Source: Bacillota bacterium (lineage in GTDB: Bacteria; Bacillota; Clostridia; Acetivibrionales; DTU013). Taken from it: a stretch of DNA of 12,404 nt. Shown piece after piece: positions 1-5,883 of this stretch. The position numbers and the translations under genes are program-made. How positions within the stretch are numbered: the stretch's first letter is position 1; each line of letters opens with the position of its first letter. Below the pieces are notes generated by a model. That model saw only the letters and a list, made by a program, of their open reading frames with translations, was not told where the DNA came from and did not search any database. The stretch is taken from NCBI GenBank assembly GCA_023435805.1, contig JAEZMC010000115.1:1-12404 (forward strand), given 5' to 3'.

Positions 1-164
1 GTCATTCTTTGAATGTCCACCAGTGTAAATTCAGGAAAGTAATGGCAGCAGCCTCTGTTTTTCACTTTGCACAGGCTTCTGCCCATTATGCTGTTGCATT
101 TTCCGCAATCTGTGCAGCCGATTTGAGGAACCCCCATATCGTATGTAATATAAATATTACCCAT
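1..164 (-). CDS. Cysteine-rich hypothetical protein, N-terminal part (runs off left edge)
   Basis: Reading the minus strand, an ATG at 164 opens 54 codons with no stop before the window ends. It is preceded by a GGGGG-type SD at 171-175, six bases upstream. The visible part has cysteines at residues 17, 20, 23, 32, 39 and 40, including a C-x2-C-x2-C group (CTDCGKC) followed by a CC pair. This pattern suggests an iron-sulfur or zinc-binding cluster and resembles the general style of YkgJ-type cysteine-cluster proteins, but I cannot assign a family from this fragment. There is no signal peptide, so a cytoplasmic protein is likely. A good promoter lies just upstream (198-226). A plus-strand ORF at 9-242 is its antisense shadow. 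I am fairly sure this is a real gene; its function is unknown. Confidence 0.72.
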   Translation of the reverse strand, partial: MGNIYITYDMGVPQIGCTDCGKCNSIMGRSLCKVKNRGCCHYFPEFTLVDIQRM

Positions 165-197
165 ACATCACCCCCTTTTTTTGTAACTCATTACTTT

Positions 198-226
198 ATT
201 ATAAATACGAACCTTACAGACGGCAA
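198..226 (-). promoter_or_regulatory. Sigma-A-type promoter of the cysteine-rich gene
   Basis: On the minus strand, TTGCCG (221-226) is followed by a 17-base spacer and a perfect TATAAT (198-203). The predicted transcript starts near 191, giving a leader of about 27 nt before the ATG at 164. This is consensus matching only. Confidence 0.65.
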
Positions 227-268
227 CATTTTTTTTATGTAGACAACTGCATATTCAGGGAAATTATG

Positions 269-297
269 TTGAATGTAATATAAAAATGTAATATAAT
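269..297 (+). promoter_or_regulatory. Sigma-A-type promoter of the Spo0E-like gene
   Basis: TTGAAT (269-274), a 17-base spacer and a perfect TATAAT (292-297) point toward the Spo0E-like gene. The start site would be near 304, leaving a leader of about 155 nt. The promoter is overlaid by two copies of AATGTAATATAA (272-283 and 285-296), so repeat-binding regulation is conceivable. Confidence 0.6.
272..296. repeat. AATGTAATATAA direct repeats across the promoter
   Basis: The 12-mer AATGTAATATAA occurs at 272-283 and 285-296, spaced by one base. A further 11-base match (ATGTAATATAA) lies at 143-153, inside the start of the divergent cysteine-rich gene. The region is AT-rich, so part of this similarity may simply reflect composition. 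Confidence 0.5.
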
Positions 298-339
298 GTA
301 TTTAGTTCAAAACAATATAAAGTATGGGTTGACTGCAAA

Positions 340-443
340 TGTAGTAAATTCCAGGCTTATCCCAGAATGTAGTACTTATTCGTGTAGTTCAGGAATCACC
401 CGTCGATATCCTGAGTAATTTGACAGAGGCGTTCTGTAGTACT
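340..443. repeat. Threefold TGTAGTA motif in the Spo0E leader
   Basis: TGTAGTA appears at 340-346, 368-374 and 435-441. The last two extend to TGTAGTACT (368-376 and 435-443) and the first two extend leftward to AATGTAGTA. The third copy abuts the SD of the Spo0E-like gene. The repeats are short and their function is unknown. Confidence 0.45.
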
Positions 444-458
444 GGGAGGTGTGTAGCC

Positions 459-644
459 TTGTGCAGTAAAAATCTTGCTTGTGATATGAAAAATATCGAC
501 CGGCTTCGTAGTGAATTGCACCGGCTGATTGAATATGAACAGCTTGGGAGCAGGATCGTACAGGAGAGAAGTCGGGAATTGGATGGCCTTATATTGGCAT
601 ATTACAAACAGAGCATGGACAGTCAGGCATTAAATGAACCGTAA
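459..644 (+). CDS. Spo0E-like sporulation phosphatase (aspartyl-phosphate phosphatase)
   Basis: A 61-residue protein of the Spo0E family: very short helical-hairpin proteins that in Bacillus dephosphorylate Spo0A~P and so restrain sporulation. The family hallmark S-x2-LD-x-LI-x2-Y is present as SRELDGLILAYY, preceded by an amphipathic helix (IDRLRSELHRLIEYEQL). The start is best placed at TTG 459: it has a strong SD, GGGAGGTG at 444-451, seven bases upstream. An ATG at 486 would give 52 residues, still with the whole helical hairpin, but has no SD. An ATG at 420 lies upstream of the SD and is unlikely. The gene has its own promoter (269-297) and a leader of about 155 nt. Its 3' end overlaps the convergent S-component gene by 22 nt. 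The family call is firm; which phosphoprotein it acts on is inferred from the family. Confidence 0.85.
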   Translation: MCSKNLACDMKNIDRLRSELHRLIEYEQLGSRIVQERSRELDGLILAYYKQSMDSQALNEP

Positions 645-1423
645 GACAGGATGATTAAAAACGGCAGTACAATGAATGCCGTTGCAGGATGACCAGCTCC
701 GGTCATGATCATCTGCTGGCCATGGATGATCTGTCCGGCCAGAAGGTAACCTGCAGCCAGCCCGGAACCAAGCCCGCCGATTGCGCCCGTGGTTATCATG
801 AGTGGGTGCAGTTTGTCCGGGGATGGTTTGCTGATATCTCGCGGATGCATCACATCGGTCCAAAGCAGCCGATATTTTTTTGCCACCCTGTATATCAAAG
901 GAAGAAGTATAGGGCCAAAAATCAACGTAATAACAGAGTTGTTCAAAACTATAATAATGGACAGGCTTGTAAAGCTGGCCAACTCCAGTATATCAAGTCC
1001 CCAGGCTATGACGGCTGCGCAGGCGGCGCTCGCAATAAAGCTGACGATGCCGAACTGGACCAGCTTCCAGGGCGAATTGATGGTAGGAGATCTGTCTTCT
1101 CCACGTCTGCATTTGATATGATTCCACAACTTATAGGCAATGAATGCGTATAAGAAATTTCCGACAAACCCGAAAATGGAACCGACGGATAAAGTACCGA
1201 AGAAATCACCGGCAAGGTTTCCTATTGCTGAACCCCAGACACCCGCAGGCCCGAAAAGCAGACCGAATATGACCGGAAATATCGAAGCCGGTCTTATTTC
1301 TGTAATTCCGGGAATAATGGGTACAGATTTGGTAGGCAGCAGAAAAAGCATGTAAATACCGGCGCACAATACTGTAAGTGCGACCATGGTACTATATTTC
1401 CACATGCTGATGATTTCCTTCAC
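623..1423 (-). CDS. ECF-transporter S-component-like membrane protein
   Basis: About 266 residues, strongly hydrophobic, with roughly six or seven membrane spans. Residues 11-100 contain the S-component style region, with a short loop (IPGITEIRPASIFPVIFG) followed by the small-residue-rich segment FGPAGVWGSAIGNLAGDFFG, then a polar stretch (RRGEDRSP) and further spans to the C-terminus. S components bind a vitamin or similar small substrate and work with a shared EcfA-EcfA'-EcfT module, which is not in this window. The substrate cannot be read from the sequence. For the start, the SD GAGGTG (1429-1434) is only two bases from TTG 1426 but five from GTG 1423, so I chose GTG; the two differ by one residue. 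The gene diverges from a second S-component gene at 1557. Family membership is inferred from topology and local motifs. Confidence 0.68.
   Translation of the reverse strand: MKEIISMWKYSTMVALTVLCAGIYMLFLLPTKSVPIIPGITEIRPASIFPVIFGLLFGPAGVWGSAIGNLAGDFFGTLSVGSIFGFVGNFLYAFIAYKLWNHIKCRRGEDRSPTINSPWKLVQFGIVSFIASAACAAVIAWGLDILELASFTSLSIIIVLNNSVITLIFGPILLPLIYRVAKKYRLLWTDVMHPRDISKPSPDKLHPLMITTGAIGGLGSGLAAGYLLAGQIIHGQQMIMTGAGHPATAFIVLPFLIILSYGSFNA
649..682 (-). terminator. Terminator-like hairpin inside the 3' end of the S-component gene
   Basis: On the minus strand, AACGGCA (676-682) pairs with TGCCGTT (660-666) around a 9-base loop and is followed directly by a T-run (TTTTTAATC, counting the last stem Ts). 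It looks like an intrinsic terminator pointing leftward, but it lies about 11 codons before the stop codon at 623. It may be a coincidence of coding sequence. Confidence 0.3.
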
Positions 1424-1463
1424 CAATTCACCTCATTGCAGGCCAACACCTGTTTTCGCAGAT

Positions 1464-1516
1464 ATTGTACCACTTATTTCTGGTATTTGGAAGAATTTTG
1501 TGGTATATTTTACGAT
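1464..1516. promoter_or_regulatory. Possible divergent promoters sharing a -35 region
   Basis: The hexamer 1487-1492 reads TTGGAA on plus and TTCCAA on minus. Leftward, it lies 17 bases from TACAAT (1464-1469), a good -10 for the gene ending at 623. Rightward, it lies 18 bases from TACGAT (1511-1516), a fair -10 for the gene at 1557. TACCA (1468-1472) and TGGTA (1481-1485) form a small dyad between them, and TGGTAT recurs at 1481 and 1501. The -35 matches are weak, so this is tentative. Confidence 0.35.
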
Positions 1517-1556
1517 ACGACTTATATCCTTGGTGAATAAGAGCGGAGGTTGAATA

Positions 1557-2144
1557 ATGGAAAATGAAAAAACATCTAAAAGGTTGGGTACGAGGCAGAT
1601 AGCTGTAATCGGAATGCTTTCGGCGGTTTCTATCCTGTTGGGGTCAACGGGATTCGGGTTTATACCGCTGCCGATGGCGAAGGCCACCATTATGCAAATA
1701 CCGGTTATTATAGGCGCGATACTGGAGGGACCGGTGGTAGGGGTGGCAGTTGGCTTGATATTCGGACTTTTTAGTATTTATCAAAATCTGACCAATCCTA
1801 CCTTACTATCTTTTGCCTTTCTGAATCCGGTGGTCTCGGTGCTTCCGAGAGTACTGATCGGCGTTACAGCATATTACAGCTACCGGCTTCCATTTATACG
1901 GAATCAAATTGTCAGAATCGGTATCGGTGCGGCAATCGGTTCGTTGACCAACACTGCAGGGGTGTTAAGTGCTATTTATTTCATCTATGCTGCGCAATAT
2001 GCCGCTGTAAACGGTATAGATGCCACTGCGGCAGGAAAGGCTATCTTTGGGATTGCCCTTGTCAACGGCATTCCCGAGGCGGTTGTCGCTGTGGTGGTAA
2101 CCATACCGGCTGTGCTTGCTGTGCAGAAGGTAATGAAGAGATGA
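1557..2144 (+). CDS. ECF transporter S component (substrate unknown)
   Basis: A 195-residue integral membrane protein of the length and shape usual for ECF S components: a short charged N-terminus, then about six hydrophobic spans. Residues 12-32 (RQIAVIGMLSAVSILLG) form the first span. IPLPMAKATIMQIPVIIGA (36-54) gives the typical loop after it, followed by the small-residue-rich LEGPVVGVAVGLIFGLFS (56-73). This looks like the folate/pantothenate/riboflavin-type S-component group (ECF_trnsprt family), but no substrate can be assigned. No riboswitch such as an FMN, TPP or cobalamin element is recognisable upstream. The start is clear: SD GGAGGT (1545-1550) six bases before ATG 1557. It should use a shared EcfAA'T module encoded elsewhere. 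It is divergent from the S-component-like gene at 623-1423. Confidence 0.8.
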   Translation: MENEKTSKRLGTRQIAVIGMLSAVSILLGSTGFGFIPLPMAKATIMQIPVIIGAILEGPVVGVAVGLIFGLFSIYQNLTNPTLLSFAFLNPVVSVLPRVLIGVTAYYSYRLPFIRNQIVRIGIGAAIGSLTNTAGVLSAIYFIYAAQYAAVNGIDATAAGKAIFGIALVNGIPEAVVAVVVTIPAVLAVQKVMKR

Positions 2145-2156
2145 GGGAAGGATGTT

Positions 2157-2184
2157 TTGATTTTATACAAATGCGTGCTATAAT
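2157..2184 (+). promoter_or_regulatory. Sigma-A-type promoter of the SEC-C/icd unit
   Basis: TTGATT (2157-2162), a 16-base spacer and a perfect TATAAT (2179-2184) lie 13 bases after the stop of the preceding gene. Transcription would start near 2191, giving a leader of about 120 nt to the ATG at 2311. Confidence 0.6.
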
Positions 2185-2190
2185 AGGATA

Positions 2191-2310
2191 CGGGACGCTT
2201 CCGTAACGTCCGGAACCTGGAAATCCGGCGGTCGGAACAAGCCTGTTATGCATGGGATAAAGTGTGGGGAAAGACACACATGATAAAATATAGGTTAAAG
2301 GAGCAACGAA
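2191..2310 (+). other. Long, hairpin-rich leader of the SEC-C gene
   Basis: This untranslated stretch contains several possible stems: GGACG/CGTCC (2193-2197 with 2207-2211), CCGGA/TCCGG (2210-2214 with 2224-2228) and GTGTG/CACAC (2262-2266 with 2275-2279). The first two overlap, and TTCCG (2199-2203) can pair with CGGAA (2211-2215) instead, so alternative folds exist. I compared it by eye with consensus features of common riboswitches (T-box, TPP, SAM-I, cobalamin, c-di-GMP-I) and with small SRP RNA and saw no match. It ends in a normal SD (AAAGGAG, 2297-2303). Regulatory role is an inference. Confidence 0.35.
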
Positions 2311-2805
2311 ATGGGATTAAATGAACAGTGGAAGGAAATGGCGTCAGCTGAAAGAGGCCGCCAGCAAAATGATGCATTTTGGAATGGTTATCTGGAAAAG
2401 GAGAAGGATAATTACGTATATATACTGGATAGCCGTCTAAACAAGCTGGAAGGCACTACGGAGGAGCTCGCGGCCAGGTTCGGTATGGATCCGGTGGTTT
2501 TCACGGGATTTTTGGACGGCATAAACACCAGCCTTGTCAACGAATTGGACCTGGAATCACTTGCACCGGATACCGTACTGTCAATGGAGATTGACTTTGA
2601 AAAGCTGTACTGGAACATGCTCGATGCCAAAGCGGATTGGCTGTATACACTTGAACAATGGGACGGGATACTGACGCAGGAGAAGAGGAGTGAAATCACC
2701 AGGCAGTTCAGGCAGTCAAAAATCGCTGTCAGCAGCAAGGTTGGGAGAAATGACCCCTGTATATGCGGAAGCGGTAAGAAATATAAAAAATGCTGCGGCA
2801 AATAA
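2311..2805 (+). CDS. SEC-C zinc-motif protein
   Basis: A 164-residue soluble protein. The C-terminal 21 residues form a SEC-C motif (VGRNDPCICGSGKKYKKCC), with C150, C152, C161 and C162 as zinc ligands; this is the module found at the end of SecA and in many free-standing bacterial proteins. Residues 1-140 are an acidic, largely helical domain that I do not recognise as any enzyme (GTTEELAARFGMDPVVFTGF suggests a small helical bundle). It is not SecA, because the helicase domains are absent. In the family the motif binds zinc and can mediate contacts with SecB or ribosomes; the role of this protein is unknown. The start is secure: SD AAAGGAG (2297-2303) seven bases before the ATG. It is the first gene of a probable operon with icd, 28 nt downstream. 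Confidence 0.8.
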   Translation: MGLNEQWKEMASAERGRQQNDAFWNGYLEKEKDNYVYILDSRLNKLEGTTEELAARFGMDPVVFTGFLDGINTSLVNELDLESLAPDTVLSMEIDFEKLYWNMLDAKADWLYTLEQWDGILTQEKRSEITRQFRQSKIAVSSKVGRNDPCICGSGKKYKKCCGK

Positions 2806-2833
2806 AAAAGAACATAGTCAGGAGTTAAAATAT

Positions 2834-4048
2834 ATGAATAGGATTAAAATGAACACACCCCTTGTCGAGATGGACGGAGACGAAATGACCAGGATTATCT
2901 GGAAGGAGATCAAGGATATATTGCTGGTGCCTTACATAGAGCTAAATACGGAGTATTATGACCTGGGGCTGCAGAAAAGAGATGAGACGGATGACAGGAT
3001 AACCGTTGACGCGGCACTTGCCACAAAGAAATATGGCGTTGCAGTAAAATGTGCCACCATCACGCCTAATGCCCAGAGAGTGGAGGAATATAACCTCAAG
3101 CAGATGTGGAAGAGCCCGAACGGAACGATCAGGGCCATATTGGACGGTACAGTATTCAGGGCTCCGATTATAGTTGACAGCATCAAACCCTTCGTAAAGA
3201 CCTGGAAAAAGCCAATCACCATTGCAAGGCATGCCTATGGTGATGTATACCGGGATGTCGAATACCGTGTGGAGGGTGCCGGTACAGCTGAGCTGGTTTT
3301 TAAGGGAAAAGACGGGACGCAGGCCACTGAAACCATTTATGAATTCGAAGGTCCGGGCGTTATTTTGGGCATGCACAATATTGACGAATCTATTAAAAGC
3401 TTTGCAAGAGCCTGCTTTAACTATGCGCTTGATGTGAAGCAGGATTTATGGTTTGCCACAAAGGACACCATATCCAAGAAGTATGACCATACCTTCAAGG
3501 ATCTGTTCCAGGAGGTTTATGACAACGAATATTCAGATAAATTCAAAGCTGCAGGAATAGAATACTTTTACACACTTATTGATGATGTGGTTGCCAGAAT
3601 TATCAGGTCCGAAGGCGGAATGGTATGGGCCTGCAAGAATTATGACGGAGACGTGATGTCCGATATGGTGGCGACTGCTTTCGGAAGCCTTGCCATGATG
3701 ACATCGGTTCTGGTGTCCCCGGAAGGGCACTATGAATATGAGGCCGCACATGGCACCGTTACCAGGCACTATTATAAGCATCTTAAAGGCGAGGAAACCT
3801 CCACCAACTCTATGGCGACACTGTTTGCCTGGACAGGTGCGTTGAAAAAGAGAGGCGAATTGGACGGCAATGCCGAATTGATGGATTTCGCAGAGGCGCT
3901 TGAAGCCGCTTCCATCAGGACCATTGAAGAAGGTGTCATGACCAAGGACCTTGCGGAGCTTTCCGAAGTGAAGGACAAGAAAATTGTCAATACCACCGAA
4001 TTCCTAAAAGAGATCAGAAAGCGTCTGGATGTTATGATAAGCGGTTAG
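2834..4048 (+). CDS. icd: Isocitrate dehydrogenase, NADP-dependent (homodimeric, eukaryote-like type)
   Basis: Catalyses isocitrate + NADP+ to 2-oxoglutarate + CO2 + NADPH, which feeds glutamate synthesis and NADPH supply in the cytoplasm. The 404-residue length and motifs match the homodimeric type II family that includes human IDH1. Substrate arginines sit in NGTIR (R100), VFR (R109) and ARHAYGDVYR (R132, with Y139); the catalytic lysine is in FATKDTI (K210), and metal-binding aspartates in LIDD (D250) and KNYDGDVMSD (D273, D277). The NADP-contacting R-H pair is in HGTVTRHY (R311, H312). All key residues seem intact. The ATG at 2834 follows SD AGGAG (2820-2824). The same frame is open upstream to 2690, but that part overlaps the SEC-C gene and has no SD. 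It is co-oriented with the SEC-C gene and a PDZ membrane protein 10 nt downstream. Confidence 0.95.
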   Translation: MNRIKMNTPLVEMDGDEMTRIIWKEIKDILLVPYIELNTEYYDLGLQKRDETDDRITVDAALATKKYGVAVKCATITPNAQRVEEYNLKQMWKSPNGTIRAILDGTVFRAPIIVDSIKPFVKTWKKPITIARHAYGDVYRDVEYRVEGAGTAELVFKGKDGTQATETIYEFEGPGVILGMHNIDESIKSFARACFNYALDVKQDLWFATKDTISKKYDHTFKDLFQEVYDNEYSDKFKAAGIEYFYTLIDDVVARIIRSEGGMVWACKNYDGDVMSDMVATAFGSLAMMTSVLVSPEGHYEYEAAHGTVTRHYYKHLKGEETSTNSMATLFAWTGALKKRGELDGNAELMDFAEALEAASIRTIEEGVMTKDLAELSEVKDKKIVNTTEFLKEIRKRLDVMISG

Positions 4049-4058
4049 GGAGTTGATT

Positions 4059-5315
4059 TTGTTGACCGTGCTGCAAATGGCTGGAGCAATAGCCGGAGAA
4101 ATGCTGAATGCGTTTTTCGTAAACTATTTCTTCATATTTTTATATATTATTGTTATCTTGTTTATCAGGGCTCAGTACCAAAAATACTCGGATCTGCAGG
4201 GCGATATCTATGGCAAGCCTGTCAAGAGCCTCAGAGAAATAACCGAGCAGATTATACTGACCGGGCTGATAGCCGGATTTGCAGCGGGCTTTATTGCAGT
4301 GGGTACGGGGATCACCATTGAGGCGGACGCAGTGAGGTACCTTTTTTATATTATGTGCCTGCTGCTGGTTGTAGACATGCGCCTTGTATGCATATCCTAT
4401 GCGGCAGGCATACTGGCGGCTGTCAGCTTGATATTCGGATACCCGGAGGTCAATATACCCTCACTGCTGGGACTGGTCGCCATTTTGCAGATGGTGGAGA
4501 GCGTACTTGTTTATTTATGCAGGAAAGACGATTGTATTCCGGTTTTTATACGGCATCAGAATGAAATTGCCGGAGCTTTCCTCATCAGAAGGTTCTGGAT
4601 GATTCCGGTCGTATTTTTCACCTTTGTGTTGTCAGGAGCTTCAGCACTGGATTTTGCAGCCGGATGGCCCATGATCTTCAAATCCGGGCTGCTTAAGGAT
4701 GGCGCCTATGCGCTTGGCCTGGACTGCCTTGTGGCGGTACTGTGCTTCAATGATATTGCCATAACGAAGCATCCGGAAAAGAAATGCGCCCGGAGTGCCG
4801 TGCTTCTGTTTTCATACAGTACGGTGTTGCTGCTGCTTGCGGTATTGTCTATCAATACCCGCTGGATCGGATACGTAGGCGTCATATTCTGTGTGGCTGC
4901 CCATGAAGGGATTCACTTGTATTCATCCTATTCCGAGAAACGGGGTGAGCCGTTGTACAGTGCGGTAAGACGCGGGCTGAGGATCATGGACGTGCTTCCG
5001 GACAGCCATGCGAGTATGATGGGCCTTGAACGCGGCGACATCATACTGAGTATCAACAACAACGATATCCAGACGGATGAAGGCGTGAACGAGGCGCTTC
5101 GGGATTTTCCCACCTTTACATGGATAAGGGTGGCAGGCTGGGACGGTAAGGAAAGAATTGTCGAATACCGCTGTTTCCCGGGAGGCTACAATACGCTTGG
5201 AATTATTTCCGTTCCAAGAGAGAAGGAAGTTACTTATAATACGAGTTATTTTGAAAATATCAGTATTTTAAAAAATATCGTTAACCGTTTCAGGGGAATG
5301 GACAGACCGGTGTGA
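4059..5315 (+). CDS. MinJ-like multi-pass membrane protein with C-terminal PDZ domain
   Basis: About 418 residues. The first 290 or so hold seven to nine hydrophobic spans (roughly 17-37, 64-84, 92-126, 135-153, 181-198, 215-230, 246-263 and 268-285), followed by a cytoplasmic PDZ domain at about 305-372 (carrying VLPDSHASMMGLERGDIILS, the carboxylate-loop and helix pattern) and a tail of about 45 residues. This architecture matches Bacillus MinJ, the bridge between DivIVA and MinD in division-site placement; the assignment rests on architecture, not on clear sequence identity. The last span ends in HEGIH (282-286), an HExxH motif. The start is uncertain: GGGAG (4048-4052) is six bases from TTG 4059, touches TTG 4053 and is nine bases from TTG 4062. 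The first ATG, 4077, is too far. It lies 10 nt after icd, probably co-transcribed and translationally linked. Confidence 0.68.
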   Translation: MLTVLQMAGAIAGEMLNAFFVNYFFIFLYIIVILFIRAQYQKYSDLQGDIYGKPVKSLREITEQIILTGLIAGFAAGFIAVGTGITIEADAVRYLFYIMCLLLVVDMRLVCISYAAGILAAVSLIFGYPEVNIPSLLGLVAILQMVESVLVYLCRKDDCIPVFIRHQNEIAGAFLIRRFWMIPVVFFTFVLSGASALDFAAGWPMIFKSGLLKDGAYALGLDCLVAVLCFNDIAITKHPEKKCARSAVLLFSYSTVLLLLAVLSINTRWIGYVGVIFCVAAHEGIHLYSSYSEKRGEPLYSAVRRGLRIMDVLPDSHASMMGLERGDIILSINNNDIQTDEGVNEALRDFPTFTWIRVAGWDGKERIVEYRCFPGGYNTLGIISVPREKEVTYNTSYFENISILKNIVNRFRGMDRPV

Positions 5316-5375
5316 TAGATGCGCTTCCGGTATCCCCGTGTGAATGGAGAGCGGTGTTTTGATGGGGGGGACAGG

Positions 5376-5867
5376 ATGGAACTGATTCTGCAGCCGGTAG
5401 AGGAAAAACATATACAGGAGCTTGCCGCAATCTACAACTATTATGTGGCCAATACCACGGTTACCTTTCACTCGAATAAAATAGACATGGACGGAATGAG
5501 GGAAATTCTATTTGATGAGGATCCTCGATTTCCGTCTTATGCAATTTTTGAAGGAAACGAGCTCTGCGGATATTGCATTTTGTCGCATTTTAAGAAGCGG
5601 GAGGCTTATGACAGCACGGCTGAGGTAACCGTGTACCTGAAGCCGGGCTATGAAAGAAGGGGAATCGGTTCCTTTGCCGTTCGCAAGCTGGAGGAATTTG
5701 CCGTGCAAAACGGGTTTCATGCGCTGCTTGCCGTTGTATGTGAAGAGAACAAGGGAAGCATGGCACTCTTTACCGGACTTGGCTATAAAAAATGTGCGCA
5801 TTACAGGGAGATAGGGATCAAATTCGGACGTCTGCTTGACGTGGTGTGTTTCCAGAAAATTATTTAA
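5376..5867 (+). CDS. GNAT N-acetyltransferase, PAT/YncA (MnaT)-like
   Basis: A 163-residue single-domain GNAT enzyme that should transfer an acetyl group from acetyl-CoA to a primary amine. The order of motifs is that of the phosphinothricin acetyltransferase/YncA group: IYNYYVANTTVTF (19-31), GYCILSHFKKREAY (65-78), the CoA-binding motif A in TAEVTVYLKPGYERRGIGS (81-99; R-R-G-I-G-S is the pyrophosphate loop), and the C-terminal IGIKFGRLLDVVCFQK (146-161). Family members acetylate methionine analogues, methionine sulfoximine or phosphinothricin; the actual substrate here is unknown. The start is ATG 5376, five bases after a run of seven Gs at 5364-5370. An in-frame ATG at 5319 lacks an SD. 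The 60-nt gap to the previous gene has no visible terminator, so it is probably in the same operon. Confidence 0.85.
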   Translation: MELILQPVEEKHIQELAAIYNYYVANTTVTFHSNKIDMDGMREILFDEDPRFPSYAIFEGNELCGYCILSHFKKREAYDSTAEVTVYLKPGYERRGIGSFAVRKLEEFAVQNGFHALLAVVCEENKGSMALFTGLGYKKCAHYREIGIKFGRLLDVVCFQKII

Positions 5868-5883
5868 ATCCGGGGGGATGCTT

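Noticed and set aside
9..242. Plus-strand open frame of 77 codons at the left edge
   Set aside because: It is antisense to the cysteine-rich gene, crosses that gene's promoter and has no SD.
689..1153. Plus-strand open frame of 154 codons
   Set aside because: It is a shadow of the minus-strand S-component gene, whose hydrophobic pattern and SD are far stronger.
2690..2833. N-terminal extension of isocitrate dehydrogenase
   Set aside because: It overlaps the SEC-C gene in another frame, and a good SD precedes the ATG at 2834, which gives the standard family length.
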